Source: Rhodocyclaceae bacterium
Lineage (GTDB): Bacteria; Pseudomonadota; Gammaproteobacteria; Burkholderiales; Rhodocyclaceae
DNA: 64,000 nucleotides
Direction of reading: 5' to 3'
Assembly: GCA_019455325.1 (NCBI GenBank)
Contig: JACFMQ010000001.1
Coordinates: 631,071-695,070 of the forward strand
How positions within the stretch are numbered: the stretch's first letter is position 1; every line of letters starts with the position of its first letter. Positions 52,918-59,956 of the stretch are shown here, one piece after another. The position numbers and the translations under genes are program-made. The notes below the pieces were generated by a model. That model had not been told where the DNA came from and made no database searches. It worked only from the letters and a program-made list of their open reading frames with translations.

Positions 52918-53594
52918 TCGCCCGCGACGAATTCCGCAGCATCGCCGAGAACGGCGTCTGGAAGCAGAACAGCAGCCTGATCCAGATCCTCGGCCTGTGC
53001 CCGCTGCTGGCGGTGACGACCAACGCGGTGAACGGCATCATGCTGTCGCTGGCGACGATCCTCGTCATGGCCGTCGCCAACGTCGCCGTCGCCAGCCTGA
53101 GGAACCTGATCCCGCACGAGATCCGCATCCCGGTGTTCATCCTGATCATCGCCGCGCTGGTCACCGTCGTCGACCTCGCCTTCAACGTCTTCCTGCACGA
53201 GCTGTACCTCGTGCTCGGCATCTTCATCCCGCTGATCGTCACCAACTGCATCGTGCTCGCCCGCGTCGAGGCCTTCGCCGCCAAGAACCCGCCGCTGCAG
53301 TCGACGCTCGACGGTATCTTCATGGGCGTCGGCATGCTGTGGACGCTGGCGCTGCTCGGCGGCATGCGCGAGTTCTTCGGCGGCGGCACGCTGTTCGCCG
53401 GCATCGACATGGTCTTCCCCTCGCTCTCGCCGCTGCAGCTCCTGCCCGCCGACTACCCCGGCCTGCTGCTCGCCATCCTGCCGCCCGGCGCCTTCATCCT
53501 GCTCGGCTGCATGATCGCCTGGAAGAACTGGGTCGAAGCGCGCGCCGCCAGGCGCCAGGCGCGCGGCGCCGAGCCGGCGGCGGCGGGCGGCTGA
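52914..53594 (+). CDS. rnfE: Rnf complex membrane subunit RnfE/RsxE
   Basis: A 226-residue membrane subunit homologous to RnfA: NGVWKQNSSLIQILGLCPLLAVTTNAVNG, HEIRIPVFILIIAALVTVVDL, LGIFIPLIVTNCIVLARVEAFA and the GIFMGVGMLWTLALLGGMREFFGGGTLF segment. It completes the ABCDGE set. In enterobacteria the next gene is nth; here a DUF433 gene and a remnant lie between. The whole complex couples ferredoxin and NAD+ redox to ion flow, and can supply low-potential electrons or, as Rsx, reduce SoxR. Confidence 0.95.
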   Translation: MIARDEFRSIAENGVWKQNSSLIQILGLCPLLAVTTNAVNGIMLSLATILVMAVANVAVASLRNLIPHEIRIPVFILIIAALVTVVDLAFNVFLHELYLVLGIFIPLIVTNCIVLARVEAFAAKNPPLQSTLDGIFMGVGMLWTLALLGGMREFFGGGTLFAGIDMVFPSLSPLQLLPADYPGLLLAILPPGAFILLGCMIAWKNWVEARAARRQARGAEPAAAGG

Positions 53595-53673
53595 CGCCCC
53601 CGAACGTTCCGCGCTGCCGGCCCCGGTGCTACGATGCATTCGAAGCGACCGGCAACGGATACGGAGAAACACC

Positions 53674-53901
53674 ATGGCTGAACTGTCCAGAATCACCATC
53701 GAACCAGGCAAGCGCGGTGGGCGTCCCTGCGTTCGCGGGCTGCGGATCACCGTGTGCGACGTCCTGGCGATGCTGGCGGAGAACATGAGCGAAACCGAGA
53801 TCCTGGAGGATTTCCCGGAGCTCGAAGCCGAGGACATCCGCGCCTGCCTGGCTTTCGCCGCCCAACGCGAGCACAACCATTACACGCTCGCGGTGCAATG
53901 A
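53674..53901 (+). CDS. DUF433 antitoxin-like protein
   Basis: A 75-residue DUF433 protein: RITIEPGKRGGRPCVRGLRITVCDVLAMLAENMSETEILEDFPELEAEDIRACLAFAA is the full, intact domain, a helix-turn-helix-like fold. Such genes are commonly the first gene of a two-gene toxin-antitoxin module with a DUF5615 PIN-like partner. The ATG at 53674 follows GGAGAAAC. It overlaps a 40-codon partner remnant by 4 bp, so it appears to be an orphaned antitoxin between rnfE and nth. Confidence 0.85.
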   Translation: MAELSRITIEPGKRGGRPCVRGLRITVCDVLAMLAENMSETEILEDFPELEAEDIRACLAFAAQREHNHYTLAVQ

Positions 53902-54020
53902 AGCTGCTGCTCGACGACGACAACCTTTTTCGACGACTGCTTCCCTCTCTGCAACAACAGGTATTGCTGACACGCCCAGGCGGCGTGGCCGCGCAAACTT
54001 GTTTCCATAGCCCCCCATGA
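53898..54020 (+). pseudogene. Truncated DUF5615 (PIN-like) toxin remnant
   Basis: ATG at 53898 overlaps the DUF433 stop and opens MKLLLDDDNLFRRLLPSLQQ, the hallmark N-terminus of DUF5615 toxins ('MKLLlDenLs.rL...L'). After about 20 codons the sequence departs from the family (QVLLTRPGGVAAQTCFHSPP) and stops at 54020, against a normal length near 110-120 residues. The stop overlaps the ATG of nth by 4 bp, so the remnant now links DUF433 translation to nth. The reading as a decayed toxin is inference from the N-terminal match and position. Confidence 0.7.
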
Positions 54021-54673
54021 ACGCCGCCAAACGCGCCGAAATCTTCGCCCGCCTCAAGGCCGCCAACCCGGCGCCGACCACCGAACTCGCCTACACCTCG
54101 CCGTTCCAGTTGCTGATCGCCGTCATCCTCTCGGCGCAGGCCACCGACGTGTCGGTGAACAAGGCGACGAAAAAGCTCTTCGCCGACGCGCCGACGCCGG
54201 CGGCGGTGGCCGCGCTCGGCGAGGAACGGCTGGCCGACTACATCAGGACCATCGGCCTCTACCGGACCAAGGCGAAGAACGTCATCGCCACCTGCAATAT
54301 CCTCCTCGCCCAGCACGGCGGCGAGGTGCCGCGCACGCGCGAGGCGCTGGAGGCGCTGCCCGGCGTCGGCCGCAAGACGGCCAACGTCGTGCTCAACACC
54401 GCCTTCGGCGAGCCGACCATCGCCGTCGACACGCACATCTTCCGCGTCGCCAACCGCACCGGCCTGGCGCCGGGCAAGACGCCGCTGGCGGTCGAACTCA
54501 AGCTGCTAAAATCGGTGCCGGAAGCATACCGACACGACGCGCACCACTGGCTGATCCTGCACGGACGCTACGTGTGCACGGCGCGCCGGCCGCAGTGCGA
54601 ACGCTGCCTGATCGTCGACCTCTGCGAGTTCAAGGGGAAGGCGCTGGCCCAATCTCCCGACCCGACGCCATGA
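54017..54673 (+). CDS. nth: Endonuclease III
   Basis: A 218-residue DNA glycosylase/AP lyase that removes oxidised pyrimidines. The helix-hairpin-helix LPGVGRKTANVV contains the catalytic Lys120, the catalytic Asp138 is in VDTHIFRV, and the [4Fe-4S] cluster loop is Cys187-X6-Cys194-X2-Cys197-X5-Cys203. It follows rnfE as in many proteobacteria, though separated by the DUF433 insertion, and overlaps the FIST gene by 4 bp. Confidence 0.96.
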   Translation: MNAAKRAEIFARLKAANPAPTTELAYTSPFQLLIAVILSAQATDVSVNKATKKLFADAPTPAAVAALGEERLADYIRTIGLYRTKAKNVIATCNILLAQHGGEVPRTREALEALPGVGRKTANVVLNTAFGEPTIAVDTHIFRVANRTGLAPGKTPLAVELKLLKSVPEAYRHDAHHWLILHGRYVCTARRPQCERCLIVDLCEFKGKALAQSPDPTP

Positions 54674-55737
54674 CCGCCGCCACCGCCCTCATCACCGGCA
54701 ACGAAGCCTCGCCGCAGCTCGCCGAACAGGCCGTGCGGGAAGCCCTCGCGCGCCTCGGCGAGGCGCAGGCCAACGGCGTCATCCTCTTCCTCAGCCCGGA
54801 ATTCGCCCGCCACGCGCAGCCAGCGGTGCTCGCCGCCGCTCGCGCCGCGCGCTGCATGCAGGTCTTCGGCGGCATCGCCGCCGGCCTGTGCACCGAGGAC
54901 GGCTGGGCGCTCGACCGGCCGGCGGCGGCGGCCATGACGCTCGGCGGCGGCGTCGCGCTGATGCCGGCGGAGAACGCCGACCACCGGCCGCTGCTGTGCT
55001 GCACCGGCAGCCCCTTCCCCTCAGCCTGGGCGCAGAGCCGGCGCTACGGCATGCTCTTCCACGGTAGCGGCGACGACGGCGCGGTCTGGCACGGCGGCCG
55101 CGTGCTGGCGCAGGGCAGCGCCGAGGCGGCGGTGCGCGGCGCGCACGTCCGCCTCGCCCTGTCCACCGGCCTGCGCCGGCTCGGCGCGGCGCTGCCCGTG
55201 GACCGGCTGCGCGGCTACGACCTGGAGGCGCTCGGCGGCCTGCCGGCGCTCGACTCGCTGCTCGCCCACCTGCCGGCGGACTGGCGGGAGCGCCTGCCGC
55301 TGCACCTGATCAACGTCCTCGTCGACGACCCGGCGGCGCCGGACGGCGTGCAGGCGGCGGCGATCATCTCGGCCAACGCCGACCGCTCGCTGACGCTCAC
55401 CGCGCCGCTGCGCACCGGCCAGGCGCTGACCTGGGCGATCCGCCAGCCGCTCGCCGCCGAGGCCGACATGCAGGCCGTGCTGCAGGACGGCGAGGCGCCG
55501 GACTTCGCCCTCTTCTTTTCCTGCATCGGCCGCGGCCCGTACTTCTACGGCGGCGAGGACCGCGACCTGGCGACGCTGACCGGCCGCCACCCCGGCCTGC
55601 CGGTGCTCGGCGCCTACGGCACCGGGCAGATCGCCTTCCGCGGCGGCAACAGCCGGCAGTTGCACAACGCCGTGGTCACCGCCCTGTTCAACGACGCCGA
55701 CGACGAGACCGACCATGTTGTTCAATCCCAGCCGTGA
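54670..55737 (+). CDS. FIST-domain signal transduction protein
   Basis: A 355-residue protein with FIST N and C domains, a ligand-sensing unit often linked to chemoreceptors, kinases or cyclases; here it stands alone. Recognisable parts are NGVILFLSPEFA and CMQVFGGIAAGLC in the N-domain, and APDFALFFSCIGRGPYFYGGEDRDLATL plus LPVLGAYGTGQIAF in the C-domain. The ATG at 54670 overlaps the nth stop. No membrane segment. The ligand is unknown (amino acids are suspected for the family). Confidence 0.87.
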   Translation: MTAATALITGNEASPQLAEQAVREALARLGEAQANGVILFLSPEFARHAQPAVLAAARAARCMQVFGGIAAGLCTEDGWALDRPAAAAMTLGGGVALMPAENADHRPLLCCTGSPFPSAWAQSRRYGMLFHGSGDDGAVWHGGRVLAQGSAEAAVRGAHVRLALSTGLRRLGAALPVDRLRGYDLEALGGLPALDSLLAHLPADWRERLPLHLINVLVDDPAAPDGVQAAAIISANADRSLTLTAPLRTGQALTWAIRQPLAAEADMQAVLQDGEAPDFALFFSCIGRGPYFYGGEDRDLATLTGRHPGLPVLGAYGTGQIAFRGGNSRQLHNAVVTALFNDADDETDHVVQSQP

Positions 55738-56146
55738 GCAGGTGCGTCGCTTCTTCTGCGACGCCTGGAAGAAGCACCTCGCCCGCTCGGTGCTCGACGG
55801 CGCCGAAGTCACCGCCGTCGACATCATCCTCCGCCACCCCGAATACCACGCGCTGCTGGCAAGCGGCGACGAGGCCGTGGCCCGCGACTGGACGCCGGAA
55901 GGCGGCGAGATGAATCCCTTCCTGCATCTCTCGCTGCATCTCGCGGTGGCCGAGCAGATCGCCATCGACCAGCCGCCCGGCATCCGCGCCGCCTGGCAGA
56001 AGCTCGCCGCGCGCCGCGACCCGCATGCGGCCGAGCATGTCATCCTCGAATGCCTCGGCGAAACCATCTTCCGCGCGCAGCAGGTCGGCGGCGGCATGGA
56101 CGCGCAGGCCTACGTCGAGAGCATCGAACGCGCCGCGCGCGGCTGA
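55715..56146 (+). CDS. DUF1841 family protein
   Basis: A 143-residue protein of the DUF1841 family: MLFNPSREQVRRFFCDAWKK, AVDIILRHPEYHALL, GGEMNPFLHLSLHLAVAEQIAIDQPPGIR and AEHVILECLGETIFRAQ. The conserved His and Glu residues in the HLSLHLAVAEQ helix could bind a metal, but the function is not known. It overlaps the end of the FIST gene by 23 bases, so they are co-transcribed. Confidence 0.85.
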   Translation: MLFNPSREQVRRFFCDAWKKHLARSVLDGAEVTAVDIILRHPEYHALLASGDEAVARDWTPEGGEMNPFLHLSLHLAVAEQIAIDQPPGIRAAWQKLAARRDPHAAEHVILECLGETIFRAQQVGGGMDAQAYVESIERAARG

Positions 56147-56178
56147 ACCGAACCAACCCGCCACAGGAGAACCCGCTC

Positions 56179-57261
56179 ATGAGCCAGGAAACCACGCTGT
56201 TCACCCCGATCCGCCTCGGCGCGCTGCCCCTGCCCAACCGCATCGTCATGGCGCCGCTGACGCGCAACCGCGCGCTCGCCGGCAACGTGCCCGGCCCACT
56301 CGCCGTCACCTACTACCGCCAGCGCGCCACGGCCGGCCTGATCGTCACCGAGGCGTCACCGGTCTGCGCGGAAGGCCACGGCTATCCGCGCACGCCGGGC
56401 ATCCACACGCCGGAACAGGTCGCCGGCTGGCGTGCCGTCACCGACGCGGTGCACGCCGAGGGCGGCCGCATCTTCCTGCAACTATGGCACGTCGGCCGCA
56501 TCTCGCACCCCTCGCTGCAGCCGGGCAACGCCGCGCCGGTGGCGCCGTCGGCGCTGAGGCCGGCCGGCCAGGTGTGGACCGGCAGCGGCCTGCAGGATTA
56601 CGCGACGCCGCGCGCGCTCGCCCGCGACGAACTGTCCGGCGTCGTCGCCGCCTACCGGCAGGCGGCGGAAAACGCCCGAGCCGCCGGCTTCGACGGCGTC
56701 GAGGTGCACGGCGCCAACGGCTACCTGCTTGACCAGTTCCTGCGCTCCTCGACCAACCGGCGCGACGACGACTACGGCGGCCCGGTCGAGAACCGCGCCC
56801 GCCTGCTGCTGGAAGTCGTCCGGGCGGTCACCGACGTGTTCGGCGCGGACCGCGTCGGCGTGCGCCTGTCGCCGGAGAACCGCTTCAACGACATCGCCGA
56901 CGACGACCCGCAGGCCACCTTCGAATACGCCGCGCGCGCCCTCGCACCGCTCGGCCTCGCCTACCTGCACGTGCTCGAAGGCGACATGACCGGGCAATCC
57001 GCGCCGGCCGTCGACTACGCGAAGATCAAGGCCGCCTTCGCCGGGCCGTACATGGCGAACAACGGCTACGACCAGGCGCGCGCCACGGCGGCCATCGCCG
57101 CCGGCCGTGTCGACCTCGTCGCCTTCGGTCGCCCGTTCATCTCGAACCCTGACCTGCCGGCGCGCTTCGCCGCCGGCGCGCCGCTCGCCGAGGCCGACGC
57201 GAAGACTTTCTACAGCGGCGAGGAAAAAGGCTACGTCGACTACCCGGCGCTGGAGCAATGA
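56179..57261 (+). CDS. Old Yellow Enzyme-type alkene reductase (NemA-like)
   Basis: FMN-dependent ene-reductase of 360 residues acting on activated alkenes, nitrate esters or maleimides. Motifs: NRIVMAPLTRNRA, LIVTEASPVCAEGHGYP, FLQLWHVGRISHPSLQP, HGANGYLLDQFLRSSTNRRDDDYGG with the catalytic Tyr, and DLVAFGRPFISNPDLPAR. The ATG at 56179 has an AGGAG site. It is followed with a 4-bp overlap by a MoxR ATPase, which is probably only a chance operon partner. Confidence 0.93.
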   Translation: MSQETTLFTPIRLGALPLPNRIVMAPLTRNRALAGNVPGPLAVTYYRQRATAGLIVTEASPVCAEGHGYPRTPGIHTPEQVAGWRAVTDAVHAEGGRIFLQLWHVGRISHPSLQPGNAAPVAPSALRPAGQVWTGSGLQDYATPRALARDELSGVVAAYRQAAENARAAGFDGVEVHGANGYLLDQFLRSSTNRRDDDYGGPVENRARLLLEVVRAVTDVFGADRVGVRLSPENRFNDIADDDPQATFEYAARALAPLGLAYLHVLEGDMTGQSAPAVDYAKIKAAFAGPYMANNGYDQARATAAIAAGRVDLVAFGRPFISNPDLPARFAAGAPLAEADAKTFYSGEEKGYVDYPALEQ

Positions 57262-58103
57262 TGCGCTTCGAGGGTTCCGACAACTACGTCGCCACGCGCG
57301 ACCTGACGCTTGCGGTGAACGCCGCGGTGACGCTGCAACGCCCGCTGCTCATCAAGGGCGAGCCGGGCACCGGCAAAACCATGCTTGCCGAGGAAGTGGC
57401 GGCGGCGCTCGGCCTGCCGCTGTTCCAGTGGCACATCAAGTCGACCACCAAGGCGCAGCAGGGCCTCTACGAGTACGACGCGGTCTCGCGGCTGCGCGAC
57501 TCGCAGCTCGGCGACCCGAAGGTCGGCGACATCGCCCACTACATCGTCAAGGGCGTGCTCTGGCAGGCGTTCGAGTGCGAGACGCCGAGCGTCGTGCTGA
57601 TCGACGAGGTCGACAAAGCCGACATCGAGTTTCCCAACGACCTGCTGCGCGAGCTCGACCGCATGGAGTTCCACGTCTACGAGACGCGGCAGACCGTGCG
57701 CGCGCGGCACCGGCCGCTCGTCTTCATCACCTCGAACAACGAGAAGGAACTGCCGGACGCCTTCCTGCGCCGCTGCTTCTTCCACTACATCCAGTTCCCG
57801 GACCGCGAGACGATGACGAAGATCGTCGACGTGCACTTCCCGGGCCTGAAGAAGGACCTGCTGCGCGAGGCGCTGGAAGTGTTCTTCGAGCTGCGCGAGG
57901 TGCCCGGCCTGAAAAAGAAGCCGTCGACCTCGGAACTGCTCGACTGGCTGAAGCTGCTGCTCGCCGAAGACATCCCGCCCGAGGCGCTGCGCGCCAAGGA
58001 CAGGAAGGCGGCGATCCCGCCGCTGCACGGCGCGCTGTTGAAGAACGAGCAGGACGTGCACCTCTTCGAGCGGCTGATCTTCATGGCGCGGCAGAACCGC
58101 TGA
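57258..58103 (+). CDS. MoxR-family AAA+ ATPase
   Basis: A 281-residue AAA+ chaperone-like ATPase. Walker A GEPGTGKTM, Walker B VVLIDEVDKAD, sensor 1 ITSNNEKELPDAFLRRCFFHYIQFPD with Arg finger. It has the DIEFPNDLLRELDRMEF stretch of the subfamily that partners CoxE-like VWA proteins, and the VWA gene is 6 bp downstream. Such pairs help to insert metals or remodel large enzymes; the client is not evident here. A second ATG at 57261 is an alternative start. Confidence 0.93.
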   Translation: MMRFEGSDNYVATRDLTLAVNAAVTLQRPLLIKGEPGTGKTMLAEEVAAALGLPLFQWHIKSTTKAQQGLYEYDAVSRLRDSQLGDPKVGDIAHYIVKGVLWQAFECETPSVVLIDEVDKADIEFPNDLLRELDRMEFHVYETRQTVRARHRPLVFITSNNEKELPDAFLRRCFFHYIQFPDRETMTKIVDVHFPGLKKDLLREALEVFFELREVPGLKKKPSTSELLDWLKLLLAEDIPPEALRAKDRKAAIPPLHGALLKNEQDVHLFERLIFMARQNR

Positions 58104-58109
58104 AGCGGC

Positions 58110-59279
58110 ATGCTGGTCGACTTCTTCCTGCATCTGAAGGACCGCAAGCTGCCGGTCTCGACCAAGGAGTTCCTGACCCTGCTGGAAGCGCTGCGGCAGG
58201 GCCTCGCCGGCCACAGCCTCGACGACTTCTACTACCTGGCGCGCAGCGCGCTGGTCAAGGACGAGGCGCACTTCGACCGCTACGACCGCGCCTTCGCCGA
58301 ATATTTCAAGGGCGTGGAATCGCTGCCCGGCATGGACGCGCAGATCCCCGAGGACTGGCTGCGGCAGACGATGAAGCGGCACCTCACGCCGGAAGAGCGG
58401 GCGAAGCTGGAAAAGCTCGGCTGGGACAAGCTGATGGAAGAATTCAGCAAGCGCCTCGCCGAACAGAAGGGGCGGCACGCCGGCGGCAGCAAGTGGATCG
58501 GCACCGGCGGCACCTCGCCCTTCGGCCACGGCGGCACGCACCCGGAAGGCATCCGCGTCGGCGGCAAGAGCGAGAACCGCTCGGCGGTGAAGGTCTGGGA
58601 GAAGCGCGAGTTCAGGAACCTCGACGACCAGGTCGAGCTCGGCACGCGCAACATCAAGGTGGCGCTGCGCCGGCTGCGCCGCTTCGCGCGCCAGGGCGCG
58701 GCCGAGGAGCTGGATCTCGACGGCACCATCGCCGGTACGGCGAAGAACGCCGGCTGGCTCGACCTGAAGCTCCGCCCGGAGCGGCACAACGCGGTCAAGG
58801 TGCTGCTCTTCCTCGACGTCGGCGGCTCCATGGACGACCACGTGCGCGTCTGCGAGGAACTGTTCTCCGCCTGCCGCAGCGAGTTCAAGCACCTCGAACA
58901 CTACTACTTCCACAACTGCGTCTACGAATCGCTGTGGCGCGACAACCGCCGCCGCCACAACGAGCGCATCCCGACGCACGACGTGCTGCACCGCTACGGC
59001 GGCGACTACAAGGCGGTCTTCGTCGGCGACGCGAGCATGAGCCCGTACGAGATCCTGCAGCCCGGCGGCAGCATCGAACACTGGAACGAGGAACCCGGCG
59101 CGGTCTGGCTCGGTCGAATCGTTGAAGCCTTCCCGCACGCCATCTGGCTCAACCCGGAGCCGGAGCGCGCCTGGCAGTACCGGCAGTCGACGGCGCTCGT
59201 GCGCAACCTGATGGGCGGCCGCATGTTTCCGCTGACGCTCGACGGCTTGGCCCGCGGCATGCACCAACTGGGCAAGTAA
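58110..59279 (+). CDS. VWA-domain CoxE-like protein
   Basis: A 389-residue partner of the MoxR ATPase. The N-terminal half is helical and charged; the C-terminal half is a von Willebrand A domain with the MIDAS motif DVGGSMDDH and a later Thr/Asp-rich region (VFVGDASMSP). Typical CoxE-like text includes FFLHLKDRKLPVSTKEFLTLLEAL and YYFHNCVYESLW. No membrane segment. With the ATPase it probably acts as an assembly or metal-insertion device. Confidence 0.92.
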   Translation: MLVDFFLHLKDRKLPVSTKEFLTLLEALRQGLAGHSLDDFYYLARSALVKDEAHFDRYDRAFAEYFKGVESLPGMDAQIPEDWLRQTMKRHLTPEERAKLEKLGWDKLMEEFSKRLAEQKGRHAGGSKWIGTGGTSPFGHGGTHPEGIRVGGKSENRSAVKVWEKREFRNLDDQVELGTRNIKVALRRLRRFARQGAAEELDLDGTIAGTAKNAGWLDLKLRPERHNAVKVLLFLDVGGSMDDHVRVCEELFSACRSEFKHLEHYYFHNCVYESLWRDNRRRHNERIPTHDVLHRYGGDYKAVFVGDASMSPYEILQPGGSIEHWNEEPGAVWLGRIVEAFPHAIWLNPEPERAWQYRQSTALVRNLMGGRMFPLTLDGLARGMHQLGK

Positions 59280-59377
59280 CAACCCGCGGCGCGGCGCAAG
59301 ATGCGCGGCGGGTATATTTCCGCTCGCAACTGGGCTAGAGTGAAAGCAACAAATCGAGTCAGCACGAGGAGGAGATC

Positions 59378-59938
59378 ATGGAACAGGGAGCCATGCAGTA
59401 CCGCCCGACGACCGAAGCCGGAATCCCGCATCGCCGCCGCGCCGGCGGCCTGCCGGACGACGACCTGATCGAACTCGTCGACGATCCCGTCGACGAACGC
59501 CCCGGACCACAGACACAGCAGCCCTGGCGGGTGCTCATCGCCGACGACGACAGCAGCGTGCACGAAGCGACGGTCGCCGCGCTGGCCGGCCAGCGCATCC
59601 ACGACCGGCCGATCGATTTCGTGCATGCCTACTCGGCGCGCGAAACGGTGGCGCTGCTCGCTGCCGGCGATCCGGTACACCTCGTGCTGCTCGACGTGGT
59701 CATGGAGTCGCCCGAGGCCGGGCTGCGCGCCGTCGACGAAATCCGCGAGACCCTCGGCCTGCGCGACCTGAAGATCGTCATCCGCACCGGCCAGCCGGGC
59801 CTCAAGCCGGAGCGGGAGATCCGCCGCAGCTACGCCATCGACGGCTACGCCAACAAGGCCGAACTGACGCGCAGCATGCTGCGCGAGGTGATCGCCAGCG
59901 CCCTGGCGCCGTCGGCCGCGACCGGCCGGGCGCACTGA
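59378..59938 (+). CDS. Stand-alone receiver with N-terminal extension
   Basis: A 186-residue protein: about 48 unstructured, acidic residues, then a receiver (LIADDDSSVHEATVAAL, VLLDVVMESPEAGL with the phospho-Asp, RTGQPG, YANKAELT with the Lys). This receiver subtype normally forms the N-terminus of DUF3369-HD-GYP or GGDEF regulators, but here the protein ends after it, so the output part is missing. An excellent GAGGAGGAGA site precedes the ATG at 59378. No kinase gene is adjacent. It is convergent with the GspE-like gene. Confidence 0.88.
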   Translation: MEQGAMQYRPTTEAGIPHRRRAGGLPDDDLIELVDDPVDERPGPQTQQPWRVLIADDDSSVHEATVAALAGQRIHDRPIDFVHAYSARETVALLAAGDPVHLVLLDVVMESPEAGLRAVDEIRETLGLRDLKIVIRTGQPGLKPEREIRRSYAIDGYANKAELTRSMLREVIASALAPSAATGRAH

Positions 59939-59956
59939 GGCCGGCGGCGCGGCCGG

